A stretch of DNA of 64,000 nt from assembly GCF_026342015.1 (NCBI RefSeq), contig NZ_JAPENL010000002.1, positions 1,803,001-1,867,000 on the forward strand. The letters are read 5' to 3'. The position numbers and the translations under genes are program-made. This document shows positions 29,620-38,135 of the stretch, one piece after another. This DNA is from Micromonospora lupini (GTDB lineage Bacteria; Actinomycetota; Actinomycetes; Mycobacteriales; Micromonosporaceae). The notes beneath the pieces are model-generated. The model had not been told where the DNA came from. It searched no databases and saw only the letters and a list, made by a program, of their open reading frames with translations. The first letter of the stretch is position 1, and every line of letters starts with the position of its first letter.

Positions 29620-31878
29620 GTGCCCAGCGATGGGCCGGCACGTGGAGGTACGGCCATCGAAAGCCAGAACAGCGGCGAGTCGCCCGGCGTGTCGCGCGCG
29701 GGTGACCAGTCGGGCAACGCCGCCAACCAGCCCAGCTCCGGTCAGGTCGATCCGTCCGGCTATGCCGCGATCCGCTCGGTTCTGCGGATCAGGCCGTTCC
29801 GGCGGCTCTGGATCGTGCTCGGCGCGGCCTCCTTCGGCGACTGGCTCGGCCTGCTGGCCACCGCCCTCTTCGCCGCCTCCCAGGTGCAGGGCAGCACCGC
29901 CCAGGGCGCCGCGTTCGGCGGTGTGACCGCGATCCGGCTGCTGCCCGCGCTGGTGCTCGGCCCGGTGGCAGGCGTCTTCGCCGACCGGTTCGACAGGCGC
30001 TGGACGATGGTCATCTGTGACCTGCTGCGCTTCGTGCTCTTCGCGTCCATCCCGCTCTACGCCCTCTCCGGCGCCGCGGGCGGCCTGGTGGTCGGCTGGG
30101 CGCTCATCGCCACCTTCCTGATCGAGTCGATCACCCTGCTCTGGATCCCGGCCAAGGAGGCCGCGGTCCCCAACCTCATCCCGCGGGCCCGGCTGGAGGC
30201 GGCCAACCAGCTCACCCTGATCACCACGTACGGCCTCACCCCGATCGCCGCAGCCGTCGGCCTGGCCGTGCTCGACCGGGGCGTCCGTGGCGCCGTCGGC
30301 GGCGACCTGCCCTCCTGGGCCGAGCCGGCCCAGCTCGCGCTCTGGATCAACTCCCTGTCCCGGCTCGCCACGGCACTTGTGGTGGCCTTCGGGATCAAGG
30401 AGATCAGCGAGGCGCAACGCGGTGAGGTCGAGCGTGCCGAGCAGAGCATGTTCCGGCAGTTCTCCGAGGGCTGGAAGTACATCGGCAAGACCCCGCTGGT
30501 GCGTGGCCTGGTGCTGGGCATCTTCGGCGCGTTCGCCGGTGGTGGCATCGTGGTCGGCACGGCCAAGTTCTTCGCCAACTCGCTGGGCGCCGGCGACGCC
30601 GCGTTCTCGCTGCTCTTCGGCGCGATGTTCGCCGGTCTGGCCCTCGGCATCGGTCTCGGTCCGATGATCGTCAAGGACATGTCCCGGCGGCGGTGGTTCG
30701 GCATGAGCATCGTGCTGGCCAGCGCCGCCGTGATGACCCTCGCCTTCGCCATCCACCTGTCCATGGCGATCGTCGGCGCTGTCCTGGTCGGCGCCGGCGC
30801 CGGAATGGCCTTCCTGGCCGGCACGACACTGCTGGGCGGCGAGGTGGCCGACGAGGTGCGCGGCCGGGTCTTCGCTGTGGTGCAGATCGGCACCCGGCTG
30901 GTGCTGATCCTGGCCATCGGCCTGAGCAGCGTGTTGGTAGGCGTCGGCGGCTCCCGCGAGCTGACAATCGCCGACCTCGGCATCTCCGTCTCCTCCACCC
31001 GACTGCTGCTGCTCGCCGCCGGTGCCGCCGGCATCTTCGCCGGGATCAGCGCCTTCGGCCAGATGGACGACAAGAAGGGCGTCCCCGTCCTCGCCGACCT
31101 CTGGGGCTCGATCCGGGGTCGCCCGCTGATGCCCTCCGAGCCGTTCGTCTCCGCCGGGCTCTTCGTGGTGTTCGAGGGCGGCGAGGGCGCCGGCAAGTCC
31201 ACCCAGCTCGCCGCGCTCGCCGAGCGGCTGCGCGGCCAGGGGCGCGACGTCCTGGTCACCCGGGAGCCGGGGGCCACGGCAGTCGGTCAGCGGATCCGGT
31301 CGCTTGTGCTTGACACCTCCGGCGACGAGGCGCCCTCCCCGCGCGCCGAGGCGCTGCTCTACGCCGCCGACCGGGCGCACCACGTGGCGGCCGTGGTCCG
31401 GCCCGCGCTGGTCCGTGGCGGCGTGGTGATCAGTGACCGGTACGTCGACTCGTCGCTCGCGTACCAGGGCGCCGGGCGGACGCTCCCGGTCGACGAGGTC
31501 TCCTGGCTCTCCTCCTGGGCCACCGGCGGTCTCAAGCCGGACCTGGTGGTGCTGCTCGACGTCGAGCCGCGGACCGGCCTGTCCCGGGTCGCCTCACGCA
31601 GCGCGGGCGCCGACCGGCTGGAGGCCGAGTCGATCGCCTTCCACGAGCGCGTCCGCTACGCCTTCCTGGACCTCGCCGCCGCCGACCCGAAGCGCTACCT
31701 GGTGCTCGACGCGTCGCGGCCGGCCGAGGAGATCACCGGGCTGGTGGTCCGGCGCGTACAGGAGATGCTGGGCAAGCCGGGCGGCATCGTGCACCCGCGC
31801 CCCGCCCAGGGCCCGGACACGTCGGTGCAGCCGGAGTTATCCGACGCGGAGTTGGTGATGATGGAGCACAAGACCTGA
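29620..31878 (+). CDS. tmk: Fusion of an MFS transporter-like domain and thymidylate kinase
   Basis: The 752-residue protein joins an MFS-type membrane domain of about 12 helices (about 50-480) to a dTMP kinase at the C-terminus. The kinase part has FVVFEGGEGAGKSTQLAALA (Walker A at about 518-529), LVTREPGATAVGQRIRSLVL and VISDRYVDSSLAYQGAGR, so it should make dTDP from dTMP. Similar long Tmk proteins exist in Streptomyces. The start is doubtful: GTG at 29620 has no good ribosome binding site, whereas GGAGG at 29644-29648 sits 7 bases before an in-frame ATC at 29656. A TTA codon occurs at 31837. The stop overlaps holB. Confidence 0.93.
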   Translation: MPSDGPARGGTAIESQNSGESPGVSRAGDQSGNAANQPSSGQVDPSGYAAIRSVLRIRPFRRLWIVLGAASFGDWLGLLATALFAASQVQGSTAQGAAFGGVTAIRLLPALVLGPVAGVFADRFDRRWTMVICDLLRFVLFASIPLYALSGAAGGLVVGWALIATFLIESITLLWIPAKEAAVPNLIPRARLEAANQLTLITTYGLTPIAAAVGLAVLDRGVRGAVGGDLPSWAEPAQLALWINSLSRLATALVVAFGIKEISEAQRGEVERAEQSMFRQFSEGWKYIGKTPLVRGLVLGIFGAFAGGGIVVGTAKFFANSLGAGDAAFSLLFGAMFAGLALGIGLGPMIVKDMSRRRWFGMSIVLASAAVMTLAFAIHLSMAIVGAVLVGAGAGMAFLAGTTLLGGEVADEVRGRVFAVVQIGTRLVLILAIGLSSVLVGVGGSRELTIADLGISVSSTRLLLLAAGAAGIFAGISAFGQMDDKKGVPVLADLWGSIRGRPLMPSEPFVSAGLFVVFEGGEGAGKSTQLAALAERLRGQGRDVLVTREPGATAVGQRIRSLVLDTSGDEAPSPRAEALLYAADRAHHVAAVVRPALVRGGVVISDRYVDSSLAYQGAGRTLPVDEVSWLSSWATGGLKPDLVVLLDVEPRTGLSRVASRSAGADRLEAESIAFHERVRYAFLDLAAADPKRYLVLDASRPAEEITGLVVRRVQEMLGKPGGIVHPRPAQGPDTSVQPELSDAELVMMEHKT

Positions 31879-33146
31879 TGCCGGACGTCTTCGCCGACCT
31901 GGTCGGTCAGGACGAGGCGGTCGCCGAACTGCGTCGGGCCGCTGCTGCGGCGGCGGCCGTGCTGCGCGTCGGCGCGGCCGACCGGGGGCCCGCGCTTGTC
32001 GCCGCCGGCCCGGCCGGCGCCACCGAGGCAGGTGACACCGTGCCCGGCGCGGTGGACCCGTCGACCGGGATGACGCACGCCTGGATCTTCACCGGGCCGC
32101 CCGGTTCCGGTCGCTCGGTCGCCGCCCGGGCCTTCGCCGCAGCCCTCCAGTGCGCGTACGGCACCGGCTGCGGCGAGTGCCCCGGCTGTCACACCACGAT
32201 GGGCGGCACCAACGCCGACGTCCGGATGGTGGTGCCGGAAGGGCTCTCCATCGGCGTCGGCGAGATGCGCGCGCTGGTGCTGCGGGCGGCCAGCACCCCG
32301 TCCGGCGGGCGCTGGCAGGTGGTGGTCATTGAGGATGCCGACCGGCTCACCGAGGCGGCCGGCAACGCTCTGCTCAAGGCCATCGAGGAGCCTCCGCCGC
32401 GCACGGTCTTCCTGCTCTGCGCCCCGTCCACCCACCCGGACGACATCTCGGTGACCATCCGGTCGCGCTGTCGTGTCGTACCCCTGCGGCAGCCGCCGGC
32501 CGCGGCGGTGGCCGAGGTGCTGGTCCGTCGGGACGGCATCGCGCCCGACGTGGCGCAGTGGGCGGCGGCGGCCGCGCAGGGACACGTGGGTCGGGCCCGC
32601 CGGCTGGCCCGCGACCCGGAGGCCCGCAAGCGGCGTGAGGCGGTGCTGGCCGTGCCGCGCCGGCTGACAGGCGTCGGCGCGGCGTTCGACGCGGCGTCCG
32701 CGCTCATCGAGGCGGCCGAGGCGGAGGCCGAGGCATCGGTGTCCGAGGCCGACGCGACCGAACGGGCCGCGCTGGAGACCGCGCTCGGCGCGGGCGGCAC
32801 CGGCCGCGGCGCGGCCGGCGCGATGCGCGGTGCCGCCGCGCAGCTCAAGGAGCTGGAGAAGCGGCAGAAGTCGCGGGCCACCCGGGCCCAGCGGGACGCG
32901 CTGGACCGGGCGCTCGTCGACCTGGCCGGCTTCTACCGGGACGCGCTCACCATGGCGCTGGGGGCACCTGTCGACCCGGTGCACACCGACACCGCCGCGC
33001 TCGCCGGCGCGGGGGCCCAGAAGTGGGACGCCGAAGGGTCGCTGCGCCGGCTGGAGGCCGTCCTCGCCTGCCGGGCGGCGATCGAGGCGAACGTCAAGCC
33101 ACGGATCGCGGTCGAGGCGATGATGCTCGCCCTCTGGAAGGGCTGA
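31878..33146 (+). CDS. holB: DNA polymerase III subunit delta-prime
   Basis: The 422-residue clamp-loader subunit starts MPDVFADLVGQDEAV. It has GPPGSGRS at 73-80, where Arg replaces the Walker lysine as expected for a delta-prime that does not hydrolyse ATP, and a zinc site with Cys92, 98, 101 and 104. VVVIEDADRLTEAAGNALLK and IEEPPPRTVFLLCAPST are the remaining hallmark pieces. A coiled, Ala/Glu-rich insert lies at about 275-330. It follows tmk with a one-base overlap, the order seen in many bacteria. Confidence 0.96.
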   Translation: MPDVFADLVGQDEAVAELRRAAAAAAAVLRVGAADRGPALVAAGPAGATEAGDTVPGAVDPSTGMTHAWIFTGPPGSGRSVAARAFAAALQCAYGTGCGECPGCHTTMGGTNADVRMVVPEGLSIGVGEMRALVLRAASTPSGGRWQVVVIEDADRLTEAAGNALLKAIEEPPPRTVFLLCAPSTHPDDISVTIRSRCRVVPLRQPPAAAVAEVLVRRDGIAPDVAQWAAAAAQGHVGRARRLARDPEARKRREAVLAVPRRLTGVGAAFDAASALIEAAEAEAEASVSEADATERAALETALGAGGTGRGAAGAMRGAAAQLKELEKRQKSRATRAQRDALDRALVDLAGFYRDALTMALGAPVDPVHTDTAALAGAGAQKWDAEGSLRRLEAVLACRAAIEANVKPRIAVEAMMLALWKG

Positions 33147-33163
33147 CCCGCAGCTCCAGCCGG

Positions 33164-33172
33164 TTGTCCACA
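33164..33172 (+). promoter_or_regulatory. DnaA-box sequence
   Basis: TTGTCCACA lies 18 bases after the holB stop and about 97 bases before the YbaB-like gene. It equals the first box at 7381. A single 9-mer match can be chance. Confidence 0.35.
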
Positions 33173-33268
33173 GCCATCGACACGCGCGATTGCTGTGCGG
33201 TACGGTCCGGTGTGCCGTGGTGACGGCAACGGCACGCTCAGTGAGGGGCCATCCGGGAGGAGTCGCCG

Positions 33269-33598
33269 ATGCCGCGGGGGGAGATCGACGAGGCCTGGAT
33301 CGAGGAGGCGGTGCGGCGCTACCGCCGTATCGAATCGCTGCAGGCCGAGTTCGACCAGGCCGTGTCGACAGTCGAGGTCACCGTCCGGTCGCCGGACGGG
33401 TTGGTCGAGGTGGTGGTCACCGCCGGGGGGCGGATCACCGACGTCCGGTTCCTCGGGCCGCTGCACACCCGCAGCCCACGGGACGTGGCCGGCTCGGTGC
33501 AGGCCGCCGTCACCGCGGCGGCCGACGCCGCCGAATGGGCCCGGGAGAAGCTGCACAACGAGACCTTCGCCGCCTACCGACCGCTCGCGGGGGCCTGA
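33269..33598 (+). CDS. YbaB/EbfC-family DNA-binding-like protein
   Basis: The 109-residue protein has the YbaB layout: a first helix RYRRIESLQAEFDQAVSTVE, a central beta sheet (VEVTVRSPDGLVEVVVTAGG and ITDVRFLGPLH), and a last helix SVQAAVTAAADAAEWAREKL. YbaB proteins bind DNA as dimers; divergent actinobacterial copies often accompany ESX-like genes. GGGAGGAG lies 8 bases before the ATG. It opens a three-gene set with the next two genes. Confidence 0.8.
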   Translation: MPRGEIDEAWIEEAVRRYRRIESLQAEFDQAVSTVEVTVRSPDGLVEVVVTAGGRITDVRFLGPLHTRSPRDVAGSVQAAVTAAADAAEWAREKLHNETFAAYRPLAGA

Positions 33599-33599
33599 C

Positions 33600-33905
33600 A
33601 TGGACGCACTGCGCGCGCTCTCCGCCCGTCTCGACGAGGCGAGCGCCACGCTCACCACCCTGTCCCACACGGTCACCGCCAGCGACCCCGCCCACGCCGC
33701 GTTCGGCGCGGACGCCCCGGGCCGCCCCGGCGAGATCGGTCGCGCGCTGCACCGCCAGTGGACCGCCGCCACCGACGACCGGGCCCGCGAGGCACGGGCC
33801 GCTGCCGGGCGGCTCGCCGCGGCCGCCTCGGCGGTCCGGGAGGCCGCCGACAGGTACGCCGAGGTCGACCGCGCCGCCCGCCGCCGGATCATCGGGGAGG
33901 CGTGA
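33600..33905 (+). CDS. WXG100/EspC-like small helical protein (type VII secretion target-like)
   Basis: The 101-residue Ala-rich helical protein (MDALRALSARLDEASATLTT) resembles the EspC/type VII secretion target group: a helical hairpin with AAFGADAPG and ALHRQWTAATDDRAREARAA, then a third helix ending in AADRYAEVDRAARRRI. It starts one base after the YbaB-like stop. No signal peptide is present, as expected for an ESX substrate. The call is by pattern and context. Confidence 0.65.
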   Translation: MDALRALSARLDEASATLTTLSHTVTASDPAHAAFGADAPGRPGEIGRALHRQWTAATDDRAREARAAAGRLAAAASAVREAADRYAEVDRAARRRIIGEA

Positions 33906-34585
33906 TGGACCCACTTGATCGGCTCGCCGAACCGGGCCTCGACCTGCTCCACCGGGTGGACGCGTTGCTCGCGGCCGGCGTCCCCGAGGGGCACCGGGTC
34001 TGGCCTCTGCTGCGCCGGATGCAGGTGCTGCCGGGTGACGCCGTCCGCGGCTTCCTCGACCTCCACCCGGCGCCGCTCGTCAGCGCCGGGCACGCCGTCC
34101 GCCGGCTCGTCCGGGGGTACGACGACGTCGGCGCGGCCCTCACCGACCCGGTGCTCTGGTCCGGCCCGGCCGCCTCGGCGTACGGGCAGGAGCGCGCCGC
34201 CCTGCTGCGTCATCTCGACGAGGGCCCGGAGAGCCTGGTCGGTCGACTGGACTCCACCGCCGGGTACGCGGACGCGCTCGCCGACTGGGTGGAGGGCAGC
34301 CGCCTCGCCCTGGCCCGCACGATCGCCGACGTGCTGCGCTCGGCCGAGGCGGTGGCCGTGGTCGCCGCCACCGCCAGCGGCCCGCCGACGCGCCTGACGC
34401 CGGTCGGGCCGGGTGTCGCCGACGCGGCCGAGATCGCCGCGCGCGTGTTGGCGGTGCTGTGCGTCGCGTACGACGGCGCCGAGACACTGCTGCGCCAGTG
34501 GGCGCCGAGCCTGGCCGAGTCCACCTGGCGGTCGCCGCTGGACGGCCGTCCCCGCTACGACCAGCCCACCCGGGTCGGCTGGTAG
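33905..34585 (+). CDS. Hypothetical ESX-associated protein
   Basis: The 226-residue Ala/Leu-rich protein begins MDPLDRLAEPGLDLLHRVDA and overlaps the previous gene by one base. The second half (LTDPVLWSGPAASAYGQERA, later LADWVEGSRLALARTIADVL) resembles WXG100-type helices, with the W-S-G triad around 79-81. It ends in a Tyr-containing, Pro-rich tail. With the two genes before, it may form a small ESX-related complex, but no secretion gene is adjacent. Confidence 0.6.
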   Translation: MDPLDRLAEPGLDLLHRVDALLAAGVPEGHRVWPLLRRMQVLPGDAVRGFLDLHPAPLVSAGHAVRRLVRGYDDVGAALTDPVLWSGPAASAYGQERAALLRHLDEGPESLVGRLDSTAGYADALADWVEGSRLALARTIADVLRSAEAVAVVAATASGPPTRLTPVGPGVADAAEIAARVLAVLCVAYDGAETLLRQWAPSLAESTWRSPLDGRPRYDQPTRVGW

Positions 34586-34870
34586 CCGAGCGCCTGGTCG
34601 CCGGACAGGCCACGGCGCCGCTCGCGGGCGCCCGAGCAGAGTCGGCGCCCACGGCGACGCCGTGGTCTTCCCCCTGCACCCCCCGCAGGTCTGCCTCCAC
34701 TCAACGCCGCCCGGAGGCGTTTGTCCCCCACCCAAGGCCGGAATCAACCGTCCGGGCGAGGCCCAACGGCACGACGGGTGGCCCGGCAATGGGTCGAGTC
34801 GACGGTCATGAATGGCGGTACGGCGATTGGTCGGTGCGACCTTTGCGGTGATGCGTCGTAAGGTGGGGGG

Positions 34871-35710
34871 ATGGGCATGCTCTGCGCGGTCAGCTTCAAC
34901 CGGTACGGGCGCCTCTACTACCTCGACCCGGGCGAGTTGCGCCCGCAGGTGGGCGACCGGGTGCTGGTGCCGACCGACGACGGACCCGAGGTGGCCGAGT
35001 GCGTCTGGGCCGCCCAGTGGGTGACCGAGGAGACCGACGGCTTCCCCCGGCTGGTCGGTTTGGCCGGCGACGACGACCTGCGCCGGGACGAGGCGCTGCG
35101 CCGTCGTAAGGCCGAGGCGAAGGTGGCGGCGAAGCGGCTGATCCGCGCGCACGGCCTCCCGATGAAGGTGGTGGCAGTCGACCACGTGCTCGGCGACGGC
35201 GACGGCGGCGGCGAACGCAGCACCGTCTACTTCACCGCCCCGCACCGGGTGGACTTCCGTTCCCTGGTCCGCGACCTGGGCGCCACCCTGCACTGCCGGG
35301 TCGAGTTACGGCAGCTCTCGGCACGGGATTCGGCACGCGTCCAGGGCGGCATCGGCTCCTGCGGTCGGGACCTGTGCTGCGCGACGTTCCTCACCGACTT
35401 CGAGCCGGTGACCATCCGGATGGCCAAGGACCAGGACCTGCCGCTGAATCCGCTGCGCATCTCGGGAGCGTGTGGCCGGTTGATGTGCTGCCTGAAGTAC
35501 GAGCACCCGCTGTACCAGCGTTTCCAGGCGACCGCGCCGGCCGTCGGCAGCCGTGTCTCCAGCCCCGAGGGCGACGGTCGGGTGGTCGGCCACAGCGTGC
35601 CGCGCGACGCGGTGACCGTACGCCTCGACGCCGACGGCTCCCGCTGCTCCTGCTCCCGCGCCTCCGTCTGCGCTCCCCGCCAAGCCCACGACCAGCACTA
35701 CACCCCCTAA
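34871..35710 (+). CDS. ricT: PSP1/RicT-family protein
   Basis: The 279-residue protein has the PSP1 domain (VAECVWAAQWVTEE) and the family's Cys motifs GGIGSCGRDLCCATFL and SGACGRLMCCLKYE, which in Bacillus RicT bind iron-sulfur clusters within the RicAFT complex affecting RNA processing. Its place after holB follows the conserved tmk-holB-ricT order known from Firmicutes, here with the three-gene insert between. A TTA codon occurs at 35306. The C-terminus is short and Ser/Cys-rich. Confidence 0.88.
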   Translation: MGMLCAVSFNRYGRLYYLDPGELRPQVGDRVLVPTDDGPEVAECVWAAQWVTEETDGFPRLVGLAGDDDLRRDEALRRRKAEAKVAAKRLIRAHGLPMKVVAVDHVLGDGDGGGERSTVYFTAPHRVDFRSLVRDLGATLHCRVELRQLSARDSARVQGGIGSCGRDLCCATFLTDFEPVTIRMAKDQDLPLNPLRISGACGRLMCCLKYEHPLYQRFQATAPAVGSRVSSPEGDGRVVGHSVPRDAVTVRLDADGSRCSCSRASVCAPRQAHDQHYTP

Positions 35711-35763
35711 CCCACCCCCACCCCGCCCCCCACCCCCACCCCCCCCCCCCCGGTCGACTCGCG

Positions 35764-35821
35764 GTGATCAAGAGGTTTGCGTCATCCGGGGTCCGGTTTC
35801 TGACGCAAACCTCTTGATCAC
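35764..35821. repeat. Long perfect inverted repeat between ricT and the phosphoesterase gene
   Basis: Arms of 21 bases (35764-35784 and 35801-35821; core ATCAAGAGGTTTGCGTC) flank a 16-base loop, giving a very stable hairpin between convergent genes. A 13-base C run and C-rich tract precede it (35711-35751). The arms are less GC-rich than the surroundings, unlike simple terminators, so it may be a dispersed palindromic element as well as a terminator. Confidence 0.85.
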
Positions 35822-35835
35822 TCGGCGGCTTGGGG

Positions 35836-37572
35836 TCAGCGCAGGACTATCGGGGATTCCGTCAGGTGGGGGGTCAGCGGGGTTTTCGGGGTCAGCCAGC
35901 TTGCCGTTGGGGAGTCGTCGGGGTTCACCTGCCAGTCGCGGGAGACCCGGTCGATCCCGACCGGGTAGACGGTGAGCGTGCCGTCCGGGTCGATGCGCAG
36001 CCGCAGGAACGACTTGGAGTCCTCGATGCCCTGCCCCGCGAACAGTTCGTTGACGTTCACCCCGAACGAACCGGCGACCAGCAGGTACGCCGCAACCAAC
36101 TGACTGGCCACCAGGCCGATGACCGGGCCGTACAGCACCGCCGCGGCGGCCGCCGGCAGCGGCCACGGCCAGTCGTAGAACGGCAGCGCCAACCAGACCC
36201 ACGTGCCGCCGGCGGCCAGCGCCACCTGGGCCACGCCGTGGCTCACGCCGAGAATCCAGTGCCGCGCATGCCGCTTGCCGCTGGCGCTTGGCGGCTTGGC
36301 GAACAGCGCCGCCGCCACCACAGTCACGAGCACCATCAGCACCAGCGGGACGCTGAACAGTCGCTGGTTGGTGCTGTCGGCCCAGTTCGCCGTCGCGCCC
36401 GCCATGGCCAGCATCAGCAGGGTGTGCAGAGTGCCGAGCAGCGTGGTGAAGCCGGGATTACGGAACGGCAGTCGGGCGAAGATGCCCCAGCCGTAGCGCC
36501 GGGAGCGGGCCGCGTCCGGATAGCGGGCCACCAGGTCGTACGGCTGTGTGCGGCTGGCCCGTCGAGCCAGCGTGTCCCGGGGCGGCACCTCGATGCGTTC
36601 CGGCAGCTTGTGCGTGGGGTACAGGTACGCCCCGCCGCCGCCACAGGTGATCAACTGCCGGTCCGGGCCGGCATAGCGGGCGTAGTGGTGCAGGTCACCG
36701 GAGAGCAGCAGCCGCACCTTCGCCCCGGTCGGGTCGATGATGGTCCGGACGAAGTAGTCGATCGAGTCGTACGCCGTGGGGTCGTCGGCGGCCTTGACCC
36801 ACGTCGGCGACGGCGCCGCGATGATCACCTTTGACTCCGGGGTGAGCCGCCGGGCGACCTCGTCGAAGTAGGCCAACTGCGGGTCGTCCAGGTACGAGCC
36901 GGACTGGTCGTCCACGCCCAGCAGCCACCAGCCGGCCGGCAGCTCCACCGCGAAGTACGACCGGGACTGCCCGGTGCGCCAGCCGGCGAAGTTACGGTCC
37001 CGGGAGCGGACGAACAGCCGCAGGAAAGCGGTCAGGCCGTCGTACCAGTCATGGTTGCCCGGCACCGCGAACAGCGTGGGAGCCTCGGGCGGGGTCGCCG
37101 GCAGCGCGGCCTGGTAGGGCCCCTTGCACCGGTTCTCGTACTCCGCGTAGGCCGCCGACGGGTACACCTGGTCCCCGCCCATCACCAGGGTCTGCGCCCG
37201 GGGCAGCCGGTGCCCGTCCACGGTCAGCTCCGGCTGCGCCAGCAGGTACGCGACGGAGTAGGTGGCGTGGAAGCCGTCACCGAGGTCGGCCACGTAGTCG
37301 AGCCAGAGCCCGCCGTCCGGCCCGGCCTGGCGGAAGATGCCGTCGCCGAAGGCGTTCTGCAACTCGCGCTTGTCGAGGTAGGCGCCGAAGAGGATCGCCA
37401 GCAGCGTCCGGATGCCGGTGCTGATCAACAGGAACGGGGCCAGCCAGGGCACCGGCTTGCGGGGGGTGAAGCCCAACTCCAGCGGATCGGTGGAGCGCGG
37501 CCGGCGAGGGGCCCGCTCCCCGTCGGGTTGCCCGCCCGCCGGGGTCTGGTGATCGTCGCGTTCGTCACTCAC
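35836..37572 (-). CDS. Membrane-anchored metallophosphoesterase
   Basis: The 578-residue protein has one membrane segment near the N-terminus (VPWLAPFLLISTGIRTLLAI), a calcineurin-like phosphoesterase domain with LVMGGDQVYPSA, VPGNHDWYDG and LLLSGDLHHYARY (GD, GNHD and GDxHH metal ligands), and a C-terminal region with about five membrane helices, ending in a small soluble tail. The substrate is unknown. The GTG at 37572 gives MSDERDDHQT; the long upstream frame is Arg/Thr-rich and overlaps the tRNA promoter region. Confidence 0.85.
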   Translation of the reverse strand: MSDERDDHQTPAGGQPDGERAPRRPRSTDPLELGFTPRKPVPWLAPFLLISTGIRTLLAILFGAYLDKRELQNAFGDGIFRQAGPDGGLWLDYVADLGDGFHATYSVAYLLAQPELTVDGHRLPRAQTLVMGGDQVYPSAAYAEYENRCKGPYQAALPATPPEAPTLFAVPGNHDWYDGLTAFLRLFVRSRDRNFAGWRTGQSRSYFAVELPAGWWLLGVDDQSGSYLDDPQLAYFDEVARRLTPESKVIIAAPSPTWVKAADDPTAYDSIDYFVRTIIDPTGAKVRLLLSGDLHHYARYAGPDRQLITCGGGGAYLYPTHKLPERIEVPPRDTLARRASRTQPYDLVARYPDAARSRRYGWGIFARLPFRNPGFTTLLGTLHTLLMLAMAGATANWADSTNQRLFSVPLVLMVLVTVVAAALFAKPPSASGKRHARHWILGVSHGVAQVALAAGGTWVWLALPFYDWPWPLPAAAAAVLYGPVIGLVASQLVAAYLLVAGSFGVNVNELFAGQGIEDSKSFLRLRIDPDGTLTVYPVGIDRVSRDWQVNPDDSPTASWLTPKTPLTPHLTESPIVLR

Positions 37573-37716
37573 CCGCCGCAGCGTAGTACCGGTCCCGGCG
37601 AAGCGCCGTCCGGTAATCAGCCAGATGTCGGTTGTTGTCCGGTTGGTGCCAGCGGGGCGCTCGGGGGTATCCCGTTCGGTCCGGGGTCGAGGGGTGCCGT
37701 ACACTTGCTGATCGTT

Positions 37717-37790
37717 GCCGCCTTAGCTCAGTCGGCTAGAGCGACGCACTCGTAATGCGTAGGTCGACGGTTCGATTCCGTCAGGCGGCT
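37717..37790 (+). tRNA. tRNA-Thr (anticodon CGT)
   Basis: The 74-base sequence folds as a normal cloverleaf: acceptor GCCGCCT/AGGCGGC, D stem GCTC/GAGC, anticodon stem ACGCA/TGCGT with loop CTCGTAA, and T stem GACGG/CCGTC around TTCGATT. The anticodon CGT reads ACG (Thr). CCA is not encoded; the discriminator is T. Confidence 0.97.
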
Positions 37791-37797
37791 CGGTACA

Positions 37798-37825
37798 GAA
37801 GCCCAGGTCATTTGGCCTGGGCTTC
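37798..37825 (+). terminator. Terminator hairpin after tRNA-Thr
   Basis: GAAGCCCAGG pairs with CCTGGGCTTC around an 8-base loop, 7 bases after the tRNA, followed by GCCGTTTCC. Confidence 0.88.
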
Positions 37826-38135
37826 GCCGTTTCCCCAGGTGCACGACAGTGCCGCCGGACGTGCCGGTCCGCAAATGGTCCGCATCCCGTGCCGCGACCG
37901 CCTCGTCCAGCCGAGACACCCGCAGGGCTGATGCCGCACCCCGAGGGCTGCCGCGCGTAGAACCTTGTCGCGTTCGGACGCGGGCCGGCTCGTCGGTCGT
38001 TGGCGCTTTCGGAGGTACGGCGGTCACGGGCGACACGATCGCTGTCGGCAGGTGTCAAATTCACGCGTAGCTTTGTGGCACCGGCCTCGTAGCATAGACG
38101 TGGGACGTTGGATCGGAGAGTGCGGGAGGAGCGGC
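37826..38135 (+). other. Gene-free region between tRNA-Thr and the type VII secretion locus
   Basis: No supported gene. The region should contain the promoter of the WXG operon; a TAGCAT -10-like hexamer lies about 48 bases before the first ATG, with no well-spaced -35. No integrase or repeat of the tRNA 3' end was seen. Confidence 0.45.

Noticed and set aside
29293..31383. Long minus-strand open frame opposite the MFS-Tmk gene
   Set aside because: Low-complexity Gly/Glu/His composition and no motif; the plus strand has a clear transporter and kinase.
37717..38135. Integrated element using tRNA-Thr as attachment site
   Set aside because: No integrase, excisionase or repeated tRNA 3' end was found inside the window.
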